A stretch of DNA of 64,000 nt. Source: Moraxella pluranimalium (GTDB lineage: Bacteria > Pseudomonadota > Gammaproteobacteria > Pseudomonadales > Moraxellaceae). Where the stretch lies: NCBI RefSeq assembly GCF_002014825.1, contig NZ_MUYU01000006.1, forward strand, positions 1 through 64,000. Reading direction: 5' to 3'. The translations under genes and the position numbers were made by a program. This document shows positions 7,451-17,335 of this stretch, piece by piece (position 1 is the first letter of the stretch; each line of letters opens with the position of its first letter). Below the pieces are notes generated by a model that had not been told where the DNA came from, ran no database searches, and saw only the letters and a program-made list of their open reading frames with translations.

Positions 7451-10075
7451 ATGTTAGAACAATACAGAGCACATGTCCAAGAGCGTGCCGCATTGGGCGT
7501 ACCACCACAACCATTGACCGATGCACAGACAGCAGATTTGGTGGCACTACTAAAAAATCCACCAGCGGGCGAAGAAGCATTTTTGGTGGACTTGCTAGAA
7601 AACCGTGTACCTGCAGGCGTTGACCAAGCTGCGTATGTCAAAGCGGCATTCTTGTCAGCTGTTGCCAAAGGTGAGGCAGCATCACCGCTAGTCTCAAAAG
7701 AGCGCGCTGTATATCTACTAGGCACGATGCTAGGTGGCTATAATGTCGCACCACTGATTGAGCTACTAGACAATGCTGAGCTTGGCGGTTTGGCTGCAGA
7801 AGCTTTGAAGAAAACTTTGCTTGTATTTGATGCATTCCATGATGTTGAAGAAAAAGCCAAAGCAGGCAATGCCAATGCTAAAGCAGTGCTAGAATCATGG
7901 GCGGAAGCTGAGTGGTTCACTAGCCGTGCTGATGTACCAGAAGAAATCACCATCACTGTATTTAAAGTCACTGGCGAAACCAACACGGACGATCTATCAC
8001 CAGCACAAGATGCTTGGAGCCGTCCTGACATCCCACTACACGCCAACGCCATGCTAAAAAATGAGCGTGACGGCATCAAGCCTGAGCAGCCAGGCGTGGT
8101 TGGCCCACTAAGCCAAATCAAAGAATTGGTTGCCAAAGGCAATCCTGTTGCTTATGTGGGTGATGTCGTGGGTACAGGTTCAAGCCGTAAATCAGCGACC
8201 AACTCAGTGCTATGGTTCTTTGGTGATGACATTCCACACATTCCAAACAAGCGTGATGGCGGTGTGTGTCTGGGTGGCAAAATTGCACCAATTTTCTTCA
8301 ACACGATGGAAGATGCGGGCGCATTGCCAATCGAAATCGATGTGTCTGATATGAACATGGGTGATACTGTTACCCTAAAAATTGACCATGCAACAGCAAC
8401 TGTGACCGCAGTCAAAGATGGCGCACAAATCGCTGAAACTAAGCTAAAAACCCCAGTACTGCTAGATGAAGTGCGTGCAGGCGGCCGTATCAACCTAATC
8501 ATCGGTCGTGGCCTGACTGCCAAAGCTCGTGAAGCACTAGGTCTAGCACCATCAACGCTATTCCGTGCACCAGAACAGCCTGCTGACACTGGCAAGGGCT
8601 TTACCCTAGCTCAGAAGATGGTTGGTCGTGCTTGTGGTCTGCCAGAAGGTCAAGGCGTACGCCCAGGCACTTACTGCGAGCCTAAGATGACTACCGTTGG
8701 TTCTCAAGATACCACAGGTCCAATGACTCGTGACGAGCTAAAAGATTTGGCTTGCCTAGGCTTCTCATCAGACCTGGTGATGCAGTCATTCTGTCATACT
8801 GCCGCTTATCCTAAGCCTATTGATGTCATCACGCATCACACACTACCTGATTTCATCATGAACCGTGGCGGTGTATCACTACGCCCAGGTGACGGTGTGA
8901 TCCACTCATGGCTGAACCGTATGCTACTACCTGATACCGTGGGTACTGGTGGCGACTCACACACTCGCTTCCCAATCGGTATCTCATTCCCAGCGGGTTC
9001 TGGTCTTGTGGCGTTCGCTGCAGCGACTGGTGTGATGCCACTGGATATGCCTGAGTCTGTACTTGTGAAGTTCAAGGGCAAAATGCAACCTGGTATCACC
9101 CTGCGTGACCTAGTCCATGCTATCCCTTACTATGCAATCAAAGAAGGCGATTTGACTGTTGAGAAAAAAGGTAAGAAAAACATCTTCTCAGGTCGTATCC
9201 TAGAGATTGACTTGACCGAGATGGAAAATGACTTGACCGTTGAGCAAGCATTTGAGCTATCAGACGCATCGGCAGAGCGTTCAGCAGCAGGCTGTGCGAT
9301 CACTGTCTCTGAAGAGAAAGTGGCAGAGTACCTACGCTCGAACATCGTCATGCTAAAATGGATGATCGCAGAAGGCTATGGTGACGCTCGTACACTGTCT
9401 CGTCGTGCAGAAAATATGCAAAAATGGCTGGATAACCCAAGCCTAATGAAAGCAGACCCAGATGCAGAATACGCCAAAGTGTATGAAATCGATCTGTCTG
9501 AAATCAAAGAGCCAATCCTATGCTGCCCGAACGATCCAGATGATGCTAAGCTACTATCAGAAGTCGCTGGCGACAAGATCGATGAAGTATTCATCGGCTC
9601 GTGCATGACCAACATCGGTCACTTCCGTGCTGCAGGTAAGCTACTATCAGAAGTCCCTGCAGGTAGTCTATCTACTCGTATGTGGATTGCGCCACCAACC
9701 AAGATGGATGAGCGTCAATTGATGGATGAAGGTTACTACAACACCTATGCGCAAGCAGGTGCTCGTACCGAAATGCCGGGCTGCTCACTATGTATGGGTA
9801 ACCAAGCGCGTATCGCACCAAACTCAACGGCTGTTTCGACTTCTACTCGTAACTTCCCGAACCGTCTAGGTCAAGGCGCAAATGTCTATCTAGCATCAGC
9901 TGAATTGGCATCTGTGGCTGCGGTACTTGGCAAGCTACCAACTGTTGAAGAATATCAACAGTACGCAGGTAAGCTTGACAATATGCAAGCAGAAGTTTAT
10001 AACTACCTAAACTTCGACCAAATGGCAGATTACACTGGCAAAGCAGACAAAATCAATGTTGCTCAGCTAAGCTAA
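7451..10075 (+). CDS. acnB: aconitate hydratase B
   Basis: Bifunctional aconitase / 2-methylisocitrate dehydratase of the TCA cycle, about 874 aa. The N-terminus [16 protein letters not shown] matches E. coli AcnB and fixes the start at 7451, behind GAGGAAG. The domain order is that of AcnB: HEAT-like domain, then the swivel domain 4 ([16 protein letters not shown] near 235), then the catalytic domains. The [4Fe-4S] ligands appear as the Cys in [14 protein letters not shown] context near 436 and the CSLCMGNQ motif near 775. A strong terminator follows. The upstream open frame to 7334 is not part of the protein. Confidence 0.97.
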   Translation: MLEQYRAHVQERAALGVPPQPLTDAQTADLVALLKNPPAGEEAFLVDLLENRVPAGVDQAAYVKAAFLSAVAKGEAASPLVSKERAVYLLGTMLGGYNVAPLIELLDNAELGGLAAEALKKTLLVFDAFHDVEEKAKAGNANAKAVLESWAEAEWFTSRADVPEEITITVFKVTGETNTDDLSPAQDAWSRPDIPLHANAMLKNERDGIKPEQPGVVGPLSQIKELVAKGNPVAYVGDVVGTGSSRKSATNSVLWFFGDDIPHIPNKRDGGVCLGGKIAPIFFNTMEDAGALPIEIDVSDMNMGDTVTLKIDHATATVTAVKDGAQIAETKLKTPVLLDEVRAGGRINLIIGRGLTAKAREALGLAPSTLFRAPEQPADTGKGFTLAQKMVGRACGLPEGQGVRPGTYCEPKMTTVGSQDTTGPMTRDELKDLACLGFSSDLVMQSFCHTAAYPKPIDVITHHTLPDFIMNRGGVSLRPGDGVIHSWLNRMLLPDTVGTGGDSHTRFPIGISFPAGSGLVAFAAATGVMPLDMPESVLVKFKGKMQPGITLRDLVHAIPYYAIKEGDLTVEKKGKKNIFSGRILEIDLTEMENDLTVEQAFELSDASAERSAAGCAITVSEEKVAEYLRSNIVMLKWMIAEGYGDARTLSRRAENMQKWLDNPSLMKADPDAEYAKVYEIDLSEIKEPILCCPNDPDDAKLLSEVAGDKIDEVFIGSCMTNIGHFRAAGKLLSEVPAGSLSTRMWIAPPTKMDERQLMDEGYYNTYAQAGARTEMPGCSLCMGNQARIAPNSTAVSTSTRNFPNRLGQGANVYLASAELASVAAVLGKLPTVEEYQQYAGKLDNMQAEVYNYLNFDQMADYTGKADKINVAQLS

Positions 10076-10090
10076 TCGACCATATTGGTA

Positions 10091-10127
10091 AAAACACCGC
10101 TATCACTATGATGGCGGTGTTTTTTTT
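10091..10127 (+). terminator. acnB terminator
   Basis: AAAACACCGC pairs with GCGGTGTTTT around a 12-base spacer and is followed by a run of T. It lies 16 bp after the acnB stop. Confidence 0.9.
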
Positions 10128-10202
10128 GGCTTTGATAAGAGCTCGATAAGGCGAATGGGGATTGTGGTGAGAATTGGTTGGTGTGATGACGATAAGTTTC
10201 GG

Positions 10203-10697
10203 CTAAATCGTCGCCCACCATAGCCGAGCGTGTAGCGACCATAGGGGTGCGATGCCGGTAAATCGCTGAACGACTTGCCCATCTTTGATGATGACAAATG
10301 ATGGCGCCACTTGTCCTTGCCAAGCATCAAAAATCCGCCCATCCATGTCATGCACCACTGCAAAATCATAGCCGTGATTTTTCATAAACTGATGCACTTC
10401 ATCGGCCGTACCTGATTGGATGGCGATGGTCTGCACGGGGTAGGTTTGGCTGATGGCTTGGATATTGCCACTGGTGATACTGCACACACCGCACCATGTC
10501 GCCCAAAAATAGACAAGCACAGGCGTCTGATGACTTTGTTGTAGCACGGCAGGCGAGATGCCAAGTGTCGTGGATGTCTCAAGCGTGCTGACTTGGGATG
10601 ATAGGGGTGCTGATACTGGCGCACGCCAATAATTCACCACTGTATAGATGATGGCAAAGATAAGCGCATAGCTGACTAAGGTTTTAATCCATTTCAT
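10203..10697 (-). CDS. membrane-anchored thioredoxin-like disulfide oxidoreductase (ScsD/TlpA-like)
   Basis: A 164-aa protein with one N-terminal membrane segment (LVSYALIFAIIYTVVNYW, ending in WRAP as in ScsD proteins) and a periplasmic thioredoxin fold. The active site is WATWCGVC, with the CxxC at about residues 73-76. The cis-proline region is seen as VAPSFVIIKDGQ. Such proteins reduce or oxidise disulfides in the cell envelope; the partner is unknown. A terminator separates it from the upstream dehydrogenase gene, so it likely has its own promoter. No other scs genes are adjacent. Confidence 0.82.
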   Translation of the reverse strand: MKWIKTLVSYALIFAIIYTVVNYWRAPVSAPLSSQVSTLETSTTLGISPAVLQQSHQTPVLVYFWATWCGVCSITSGNIQAISQTYPVQTIAIQSGTADEVHQFMKNHGYDFAVVHDMDGRIFDAWQGQVAPSFVIIKDGQVVQRFTGIAPLWSLHARLWWATI

Positions 10698-10722
10698 GAT
10701 AAATCTGCTGGCTCAATAAAAC

Positions 10723-10752
10723 AAAAGCCCTGACGAGCAGAGCTTTTGGGGA
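10723..10752 (-). terminator. terminator of the FAD-linked dehydrogenase gene
   Basis: On the minus strand AAAAGCTCTG pairs with CAGGGCTTTT around CTCGT and is followed by TGTTTTATT, just after the stop of the gene at 10762. Confidence 0.75.
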
Positions 10753-10761
10753 TATACAAGA

Positions 10762-12153
10762 TTAATCAAAAATCTTGCCCGGATTGATGATGTTGTTCGG
10801 GTCAAAGATGGCTTTGACCGCTTTCATATAATCAATCTCGGCGGGCGTACGGGTATAGGTGAGATATGGTTTTTTGGTCATGCCGACGCCGTGCTCCGCT
10901 GAGATTGAGCCTTTGTATTTTTTGACCGTATCAAAGACATATTGGTTCACGGTTTGGCATTTTTCAAAGAACTCATCTTTGGTCAGATTGGCAGGCTTTA
11001 AGATATTTAGGTGCAAGTTGCCATCGCCGATATGACCGAACCAGCAGATTTCAAAGTCAGGGTAGTTGTCCTTGACAATCGTCTCGATATCGCTGATAAA
11101 ATCACCCAAGTGGCTAATCAGCACCGATACATCATTCTTGTACGGGGTGAATACCGAGATGGTCTCCGAGATAGACTCACGCAGTTTCCATAGCTCGTGT
11201 AGCTGACCGACGCTTTGGCTCATCACGCCATCGACAATCAAACCTTCTTCAGCACAAGTTTCAAAGACGCTCATCGCAAGCTCAAGCACTTCATCATTGA
11301 GTGCTTCAAATTCAAGCAAGACATAAAACGGCGTTTCGCTCTCAAACGGTGCTTTGGTATGACCTGCTTCGATGACTTTGGTCACGGCAATATGGTCAAA
11401 AAATTCAAAGGCGGTTAGGTTTAACGCCTTGCCAAATTTATCCAGTAAGCCAACCACGCTATTAAAATCAGGCACGCCAAGCACCATTGCGGTTAGATTG
11501 ACCGGCTGTTTTTCAAGCTTAATCAGTGCTTTGGTCACAAAGCCAAGCGTCCCTTCAGCGCCGATGAATAGATGGCGAAAATCATAACCGGTAGCGTTTT
11601 TTAGCATACCACCGTTCAATTCTAGGATGTCACCTTTGCCGGTGACGACGGTCAAGCCTAAGATTTGGTTACGAGTCATGCCATAGCGGATGACTTTGAT
11701 ACCGCCTGCGTTGGTGCCGATGTTGCCACCGATTTGGCTTGAGCCACTCGATGCAAAATCCACGGCATAGTATAGGTCTTTTGACTCGGCAAATTCTTGT
11801 AGGGCTTTGGTGACGACACCTGCTTCGACTTCGACCATGCGGTCAGCTTCATAAAATGTGCCGATTTGGTTCATCTTATCAAAGCTCACCACCACTTCGC
11901 CAAAGGCAGCCACCGCACCTGCTGACAGACCTGTGCGACCACCGCTAGGTACGAGCGCTGTGCCGTACTCATTGGCTAGGCGGACGATGGTGGCGACTTC
12001 TTCGGTGGTCTTTGGAAATAGTACGGCTGTGCAGTCCACCGCAAAATGCACGGTCCAATCACGACCCCAATGGGCAGTGCTGTCGGCATCGGTTTTGATG
12101 GTAAGTGATGGCAGCTCGCTACTTAGGGCGGTCAAAAAAGCTTGTGTGGTCAT
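10762..12153 (-). CDS. FAD-linked D-2-hydroxyglutarate dehydrogenase-like oxidoreductase
   Basis: A 463-aa flavoprotein of the GlcD/D2HGDH family, here proposed to oxidise D-2-hydroxyglutarate to 2-oxoglutarate. The FAD-binding PCMH domain shows PSGGRTGLSAGAV near 71-83 and GSSQIGGNIGTNAGG near 137-151. The C-terminal domain has the metal-binding GHIGDGNLHLNI near 372 and the EHGVGMTKKPYL motif near 420. Length fits D2HGDH and is shorter than YdiJ-type fusions. The substrate is inferred from the neighbours: HglS, which makes D-2-hydroxyglutarate, is encoded about 2.3 kb upstream on the same strand. D-lactate or glycolate dehydrogenase activity cannot be excluded from sequence alone. Confidence 0.8.
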   Translation of the reverse strand: MTTQAFLTALSSELPSLTIKTDADSTAHWGRDWTVHFAVDCTAVLFPKTTEEVATIVRLANEYGTALVPSGGRTGLSAGAVAAFGEVVVSFDKMNQIGTFYEADRMVEVEAGVVTKALQEFAESKDLYYAVDFASSGSSQIGGNIGTNAGGIKVIRYGMTRNQILGLTVVTGKGDILELNGGMLKNATGYDFRHLFIGAEGTLGFVTKALIKLEKQPVNLTAMVLGVPDFNSVVGLLDKFGKALNLTAFEFFDHIAVTKVIEAGHTKAPFESETPFYVLLEFEALNDEVLELAMSVFETCAEEGLIVDGVMSQSVGQLHELWKLRESISETISVFTPYKNDVSVLISHLGDFISDIETIVKDNYPDFEICWFGHIGDGNLHLNILKPANLTKDEFFEKCQTVNQYVFDTVKKYKGSISAEHGVGMTKKPYLTYTRTPAEIDYMKAVKAIFDPNNIINPGKIFD

Positions 12154-12253
12154 GGGGCTTCCTTTGGTGTATGGCTTGGGAAATTTATTAATTATACCTT
12201 ATCTATGGCAAATGGGGTAGCTTATCCTGCCAAAATAATCCCAAAATAATCAA

Positions 12254-12284
12254 AGAAATGAGCACCGATGTGATGCCCATTTCT
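12254..12284 (-). terminator. possible terminator after the AmaB-like gene
   Basis: On the minus strand AGAAATGGGC pairs with GCTCATTTCT (one wobble) and is followed by TTGATTATTTT. It lies between the aldehyde dehydrogenase gene and the FAD dehydrogenase gene. Confidence 0.5.
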
Positions 12285-12318
12285 GATGAATGTTTGTTGA
12301 TAAAAAGTTATCAGAGTA

Positions 12319-13836
12319 TCAATCAAACACAATGCCCTGTGCCAAAGGCAGTTCTGATGAATAGTTCACCGTGTTGGTTTGGCGGCGCATATAGTTTTTC
12401 CAAGCATCCGAGCCTGATTCACGACCACCGCCAGTTTCTTTTTCGCCACCAAAAGCACCGCCGATTTCAGCACCGCTTGTGCCGATATTGACATTGGCGA
12501 TACCGCAATCACTGCCGCTAGCACTCAAAAAATACTCCGCTTCTTTGACGCTATCGCTAAAGATACATGATGACAAGCCTTGTGGTACATCGTTTTGAAG
12601 GGCAATGACTTCGTCAAAATCACTATAGCTCATCACATATAAAATCGGCGCAAAAGTTTCGGTCTTGACCGCATCAGTTTGGCTTGGCATCTCAATGATG
12701 GCAGGCTTGACATAATAGGCATCAGGATGAGTGTCCGCAAGCACTCGCTCGCCACCTGTCAGCACGCCACCTTCGGCAACGGCACGGCTGATGGCGATTT
12801 GCATGGCATCAAAGCCGTCTTTGTCAATGAGCGGCCCAACGAGATTGCCCTGCATCGGATTGCCGATACTTACGCTGGCATAAGATTTTTTGACACGCTC
12901 AAGCACGACATCTTTGATACTGTCATGGACAAACAGACGGCGTAGCGTGGTGCAGCGCTGACCTGCCGTACCCACCGCCGAGAATAAAATCGCCCGCACT
13001 GCCAGCTCCAAATCCGCACTTGGGGTGACAATCATGGCGTTATTGCCACCAAGCTCAAGTAAGCACTTGCCAAAACGCTCGGCAACTTTTGGGGCAACCA
13101 AGCGACCCATGCGTGTGCTACCTGTAGCACTGACCAAGGCGACATCATGGCTTTCAACTAGGGCATTACCGACATCCGCCTTGCCGAGTAATAGTGCTGA
13201 TAAGCCCTGTGGCACGGTGATGCCTGTGCTTTGGGTGAATTTGGTGGCTGCTTTTTCAAACAACGCTTGGCAAGCAATCGCGGTCAGCGGTGTTTTTTCG
13301 GACGGTTTCCAGACCACCGAGTTACCACACACCCACGCAAGGGCAGCATTCCACGACCAGACCGCCACAGGAAAGTTGAACGCAGAAATCACGCCCACCA
13401 CCCCAAGCGGATGCCATGTCTCACGCATATGATGGCTTGGGCGTTCTGATGCGATGGTCAAGCCGTACAGCTGACGAGACAGACCAACCGCAAAATCACA
13501 AATATCAATCATTTCTTGGACTTCGCCCAAGCCTTCGGCGGTGATTTTACCTGCTTCAATCGACACCAAAGCCCCCAAATCGTCCTTATGCTCGCGCAAT
13601 ACTTCGCCCAAAATACGCACCAACTCGCCACGCTTGGGCGCAGGTATGGTTCGCCATGTGATAAAGGCAGCTTTGGACTGGGCGATAGCGGTGTGGGCAT
13701 CATCGGTGGAGTGTAGGGCGACTTTGGCAAGTTCACTGCCATCAATCGGACTGTGGACGGCGTAATCACCATTTAGATAGGCATCTGATACGCCCATTTT
13801 GGCAAGTAGGGCTTGGGTTTGATTGGCTAAAGACAT
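12319..13836 (-). CDS. amaB: ALDH7-type aldehyde dehydrogenase (AmaB-like, 2-aminoadipate semialdehyde / piperidine-6-carboxylate dehydrogenase)
   Basis: A 505-aa NAD(P)-dependent aldehyde dehydrogenase most like the ALDH7 family, which turns 2-aminoadipate semialdehyde (in equilibrium with piperidine-6-carboxylate) into 2-aminoadipate. Family signs: HPLGVVGVISAFNFPVAVWSWN, the catalytic Glu in CLLELGGNNAMI near 250 and the catalytic Cys in GTAGQRCTTLRRL near 285-300. The C-terminus has the GGAFGGEKETGGGRESGSDAW stretch typical of ALDH7. The start at 13836 is chosen because AAGGAGT stands just upstream; the longer frame to 13893 lacks support. It lies within a set of lysine-degradation genes, which supports the substrate. 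Confidence 0.83.
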   Translation of the reverse strand: MSLANQTQALLAKMGVSDAYLNGDYAVHSPIDGSELAKVALHSTDDAHTAIAQSKAAFITWRTIPAPKRGELVRILGEVLREHKDDLGALVSIEAGKITAEGLGEVQEMIDICDFAVGLSRQLYGLTIASERPSHHMRETWHPLGVVGVISAFNFPVAVWSWNAALAWVCGNSVVWKPSEKTPLTAIACQALFEKAATKFTQSTGITVPQGLSALLLGKADVGNALVESHDVALVSATGSTRMGRLVAPKVAERFGKCLLELGGNNAMIVTPSADLELAVRAILFSAVGTAGQRCTTLRRLFVHDSIKDVVLERVKKSYASVSIGNPMQGNLVGPLIDKDGFDAMQIAISRAVAEGGVLTGGERVLADTHPDAYYVKPAIIEMPSQTDAVKTETFAPILYVMSYSDFDEVIALQNDVPQGLSSCIFSDSVKEAEYFLSASGSDCGIANVNIGTSGAEIGGAFGGEKETGGGRESGSDAWKNYMRRQTNTVNYSSELPLAQGIVFD

Positions 13837-14031
13837 AAAAACTCCTTGTAAGTTACGGTTCGCTTGATACGAATAACTTATCGTGTTTTGCATAAAAGTG
13901 CAACTGCTGAAATTTCTTGGTGCTATTCCTAGGTGGAATGGTGGGCGGAAAAAAGGTTTATTGTGCTAAAATAATGCAATCGCAACGCCTAAGCGTTAAA
14001 CACAATCTTACCAACAACTAGCAATCAACCC

Positions 14032-14421
14032 ATGACCGCAATAAAAGCCATCAGCATTGGCATATCCATAACCATCTGCTTTGTAGTATCATTTTTTCTA
14101 AATAAATATGATACTTGGGGATTGTCCGAAGGTATATGTGTGTATAATGCCGGCTCGGCGGTTACTGCTTTGCTTTTGGCTACTGTATTATTTACAATCA
14201 ATTTTTTATCATTATTTCTTAATAATACAAACCGACTTGTTCACGGTGTGTTTATCTGTATCGCCATTGGTTTGTTTATCTATTGGTATTCATCGATATA
14301 TATCGACTTAATTATCTTTTTAAATGAATATGTCGGTATTCAAATTGAGCAGTTGGGACAGGTTGTGGTTTGTGAATGGCAACGCTATGCCGATTTACGC
14401 ACTTTAGGCACTACAGACTAA
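14032..14421 (+). CDS. small integral membrane protein of unknown function
   Basis: A 129-aa protein with three or four hydrophobic segments (residues about 5-23, 42-66, 71-90 and possibly 90-104) and a short polar C-terminus. It is the only plus-strand gene inside the minus-strand lysine-degradation cluster, between the HglS and AmaB-like genes, and it has its own downstream hairpin. No family is recognised. It could be an unrelated insertion or a membrane partner of the cluster. Confidence 0.6.
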   Translation: MTAIKAISIGISITICFVVSFFLNKYDTWGLSEGICVYNAGSAVTALLLATVLFTINFLSLFLNNTNRLVHGVFICIAIGLFIYWYSSIYIDLIIFLNEYVGIQIEQLGQVVVCEWQRYADLRTLGTTD

Positions 14422-14430
14422 CCGATACAA

Positions 14431-14460
14431 AACACCCCAAAGACCACGCTTTGGGGTGTT
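14431..14460. terminator. bidirectional terminator between convergent genes
   Basis: AACACCCCAAAG pairs perfectly with CTTTGGGGTGTT around a six-base loop, between the membrane protein gene and the end of the HglS gene. Confidence 0.85.
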
Positions 14461-14479
14461 GTAACTTGCTAAAGCTAAT

Positions 14480-15847
14480 TTATTTAGATAATTTTTCTAA
14501 ACACTCTGCCAATGACTTGTCCATCATCGCTTGATAGAGCGTGCATTCATCATAGACGGCCACACCCAAATCACGCTCAAAGGCGACTTGGTTGGATGCA
14601 CCATCATAGCCTGATTTGGCATCATCACCCAGATTGGACTGAAAAATCCCTGCCGCCGACACAGGCAAAAAGTCTTCATAGACAATCGGCTCAAGTCGCA
14701 GTACGCCATTGTTTAGCAGGGTTTGCACCGATTTATCGCCCATATCTTTGCTGGCAAAATCATCGCTAAGCTGATAATAAAAATACGCCAAGCCGTCATT
14801 GTAGAGTGTCTGATAGTCATCAGGGAAAGCGGTAAAGCTCTCTGACAAAGCCTGATAATACGCATCAGGGTCTTTTTCGGGCGTGGTGGCAAGATTGGCT
14901 CGTGCTTTGGCAAGTAGCTCATCGTACAGCGCGCGACCCTTTGGTGTCAAGGCAATGCCACGCTGTTCAATCTCGCCAAATCGTGCGGTATGACTACCTG
15001 CTTCTTGCCCATCGCCTGTAAAGATAATGGCTTCATTGAGTGCCTTAAAGCTCGTTTGGCGTAGCAAAATCGGGCAGTTGCGGCGTGGCGGCCCTTCAAT
15101 GATTTCTTTGGCGGTGATACCACGGCGACCCATTTCGTCCTGTACTGCATCAATATCTAGCGTGCGTGGCGTTAGGTGATTGATGTGTGGACCATAAAAC
15201 CCTACCACATCGGCAATCAAGCGATGTTGGGATAATAGCTGTTCATAAAACGCCTTGGAAATGGGCGATGTTTTGTGCCATTGAAAGGTTTTGATGGCTT
15301 CAGATACAAACTTATCAGCATCATCGGCGTTCAGTCCGCCGTCTTGTTCGCATTTGTCAATCAAAGCTAGTACGCCATCGCTAAAAATTTGGCGGTTTTG
15401 CAAGGTTTGTAGGGCGGTATCACGCAGTTTGTCATCGTCAATGAGCTCTGGGCGTAGTAGCGAGCAAAACACCCGAAACGGACTTATCTGTAGCTCGGCA
15501 CTGTCAATGGCACGAAACGCCGTTGAATGTACGGGCACACCCGCAGGGGCAAGGTCATAATAGCCCACAGGATACATCCCCATCACCGCAAATAGACGAC
15601 GCATGGTGGCAAGCTCACTCGGTAGCCCCAAGCGAATCGCCCCATGTCGCTCCAAATCAATGCGAGACAGCTCGCCTGTATTGCTAAGGTGTTGTTTTAA
15701 TTCACCATCTTTGGCAAGCGTATCGGCATTGATGTCCGCCACCAAGTCCATTAAATCTTTGTACAATGGCACTTCGGTTTGGTACATCTTTGACATTGCT
15801 AGCGAAAAGGCGTGGCGAATATCAGCTTTTGGGATAAATTGACTCAT
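14480..15847 (-). CDS. hglS: 2-oxoadipate dioxygenase/decarboxylase (HglS, DUF1338 family)
   Basis: A 455-aa protein of the DUF1338/YdcJ family, whose Pseudomonas putida member HglS converts 2-oxoadipate to D-2-hydroxyglutarate with Fe(II) and O2. The metal and substrate residues are recognisable: His68 and Arg72 in ERHGAIRLG, a second His in INHLTPR and the metal-binding Glu in RFGEIEQRG. These match the arrangement reported for the Pseudomonas enzyme (knowledge from memory). The start at 15847 has GGAG six bases upstream; the frame to 15859 is not needed. The aminotransferase that would supply its substrate is 58 bp upstream on the same strand, so the two are probably co-transcribed. Confidence 0.88.
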   Translation of the reverse strand: MSQFIPKADIRHAFSLAMSKMYQTEVPLYKDLMDLVADINADTLAKDGELKQHLSNTGELSRIDLERHGAIRLGLPSELATMRRLFAVMGMYPVGYYDLAPAGVPVHSTAFRAIDSAELQISPFRVFCSLLRPELIDDDKLRDTALQTLQNRQIFSDGVLALIDKCEQDGGLNADDADKFVSEAIKTFQWHKTSPISKAFYEQLLSQHRLIADVVGFYGPHINHLTPRTLDIDAVQDEMGRRGITAKEIIEGPPRRNCPILLRQTSFKALNEAIIFTGDGQEAGSHTARFGEIEQRGIALTPKGRALYDELLAKARANLATTPEKDPDAYYQALSESFTAFPDDYQTLYNDGLAYFYYQLSDDFASKDMGDKSVQTLLNNGVLRLEPIVYEDFLPVSAAGIFQSNLGDDAKSGYDGASNQVAFERDLGVAVYDECTLYQAMMDKSLAECLEKLSK

Positions 15848-15905
15848 AAAAAACTCCATTTATTGATTAGCTAATTGGCAATCATAAAGACAATTAATGA
15901 TAAAT

Positions 15906-17174
15906 TTACTGAACGATCTCATCAGGAATACTTGCCAAGACATCTTTTAAAATAGTCAAGCCTTCATGCAAGGTTTCCATCTCAATGGTCAATGGGGGCA
16001 ACAGGCGGATGATATGGCGATATTTACCACTTGGCATCAGTAGCAAGCCTTTATCTCTTGCGGTGGTGAGCACATAGTCCATGACCTTAGGATGCGTGCC
16101 GTATTTGGGGTGCTTTAGGATGATGCCACGCATCGCACCAATGCCTGTCAAGCCTGCCACCCAGTCGCTGATACCGTCTTGTTGCCAAGTGCTGATGGTC
16201 GTCTCAAGCGTGTCGGCGTAGCGTTTGGCATTTTGCCACAGCGTATCATCCGCCATAATCTCAAGCACCGCCATCGCAGCAGCGCACGCCACAGGGTTGC
16301 CCGAATAAGTCCCACCAAGACTGCCTTTAATCAGCCCTTGCATGAATTTATCCCGCCCAACGACCGCCCCAAGTGGCATACCGCCCGCCATACTTTTGGC
16401 AAGTAAGAGTATGTCAGGCTCAATGCCTAAATGACTAAAGGCAAACGGCGTGCCTGTACGCCCAAAGCCTGCTTGGATTTCATCAAAAATCAGCACAATG
16501 CCATGCCTATCACAAAACGCACGCAGATACTTGGCAAGCTCGCTATCCATCACGGCAAACCCGCCTTCGCCTTGTACAGGCTCGGCAATCACCGCACCGA
16601 TGTTTGCTATATCTACTTCAACGCTAATCAGTCGCTCAAGCGCATCAATCGCCGTCTGAACGCTCACGCCTGTATCACGGCTAGCAAAAGGAATGTGATA
16701 CACGCCACTTGCCAAGAGTCCCAAGCCTGATTTGTAGGGGGCGACTTTACCATTTAGATTCACTGTGCCAAGCGTACGCCCATGAAATGCCCCATCAAAG
16801 GCAATCACGCCTGCTTTGCCTGTGGCTTGGCGGACGATTTTTAGGGTGTTTTCGACTGCTTCAGCACCGCTATTGGTGAGCATGACCGATAAATCATCAT
16901 CAATCGGGATGATGTCAGTGAGTCGATTAATGTAGTCTGTATAAAGGGTGTGATAAGTGGCGTTATAAGCGGCATGGGTGAGCTTGATTGCCTGTGTGGC
17001 GATGGCATTGACAATGGCAGGGTGGCAATGCCCAAAATTAAGCACGCCAATCCCACCAAAAAAATCAATATATGCTTTGCCGTCCGTGTCCCATACACGG
17101 GCATTGTTGCCATGACTTAGGGTGATGGGGTGGACGATGCCCATGCCATCGGGCAGATGTACTGGTGTTGCCAT
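15906..17174 (-). CDS. class III aminotransferase, probable 2-aminoadipate transaminase
   Basis: A 422-aa PLP-dependent aminotransferase of the GabT/ArgD/LysN type. Visible features: FGGIGVLNFGHCHP near 38-51, TNSGAEAVENTLK, AFDGAFHGRTLG, the Asp in IVLIFDEIQAGFGRTG and the PLP lysine in LLLAKSMAGGMPLGA. The fold does not fix the substrate. Its place directly before hglS and with the AmaB-like and D2HGDH-like genes argues for 2-aminoadipate to 2-oxoadipate (LysN role in P. putida). 4-Aminobutyrate or 5-aminovalerate transaminase activity remains possible. Confidence 0.82.
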   Translation of the reverse strand: MATPVHLPDGMGIVHPITLSHGNNARVWDTDGKAYIDFFGGIGVLNFGHCHPAIVNAIATQAIKLTHAAYNATYHTLYTDYINRLTDIIPIDDDLSVMLTNSGAEAVENTLKIVRQATGKAGVIAFDGAFHGRTLGTVNLNGKVAPYKSGLGLLASGVYHIPFASRDTGVSVQTAIDALERLISVEVDIANIGAVIAEPVQGEGGFAVMDSELAKYLRAFCDRHGIVLIFDEIQAGFGRTGTPFAFSHLGIEPDILLLAKSMAGGMPLGAVVGRDKFMQGLIKGSLGGTYSGNPVACAAAMAVLEIMADDTLWQNAKRYADTLETTISTWQQDGISDWVAGLTGIGAMRGIILKHPKYGTHPKVMDYVLTTARDKGLLLMPSGKYRHIIRLLPPLTIEMETLHEGLTILKDVLASIPDEIVQ

Positions 17175-17335
17175 GATACTTCCTTATACAAATACACAAA
17201 AAATTCAATCATGATGAGTGTAATAAGGGTATTTTGGCAAGTTTGATTCAGTGCATCAAACGAATATTTGGCGGTGGGGTATTCTGTTTTGTCATGGCAA
17301 TATGGCAAAACTTGGCGATGTGCTGACAGGACACA

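Noticed and set aside
8152..8595. Several long minus-strand open frames inside acnB
   Set aside because: acnB is complete and conserved; these are shadows caused by its codon bias.
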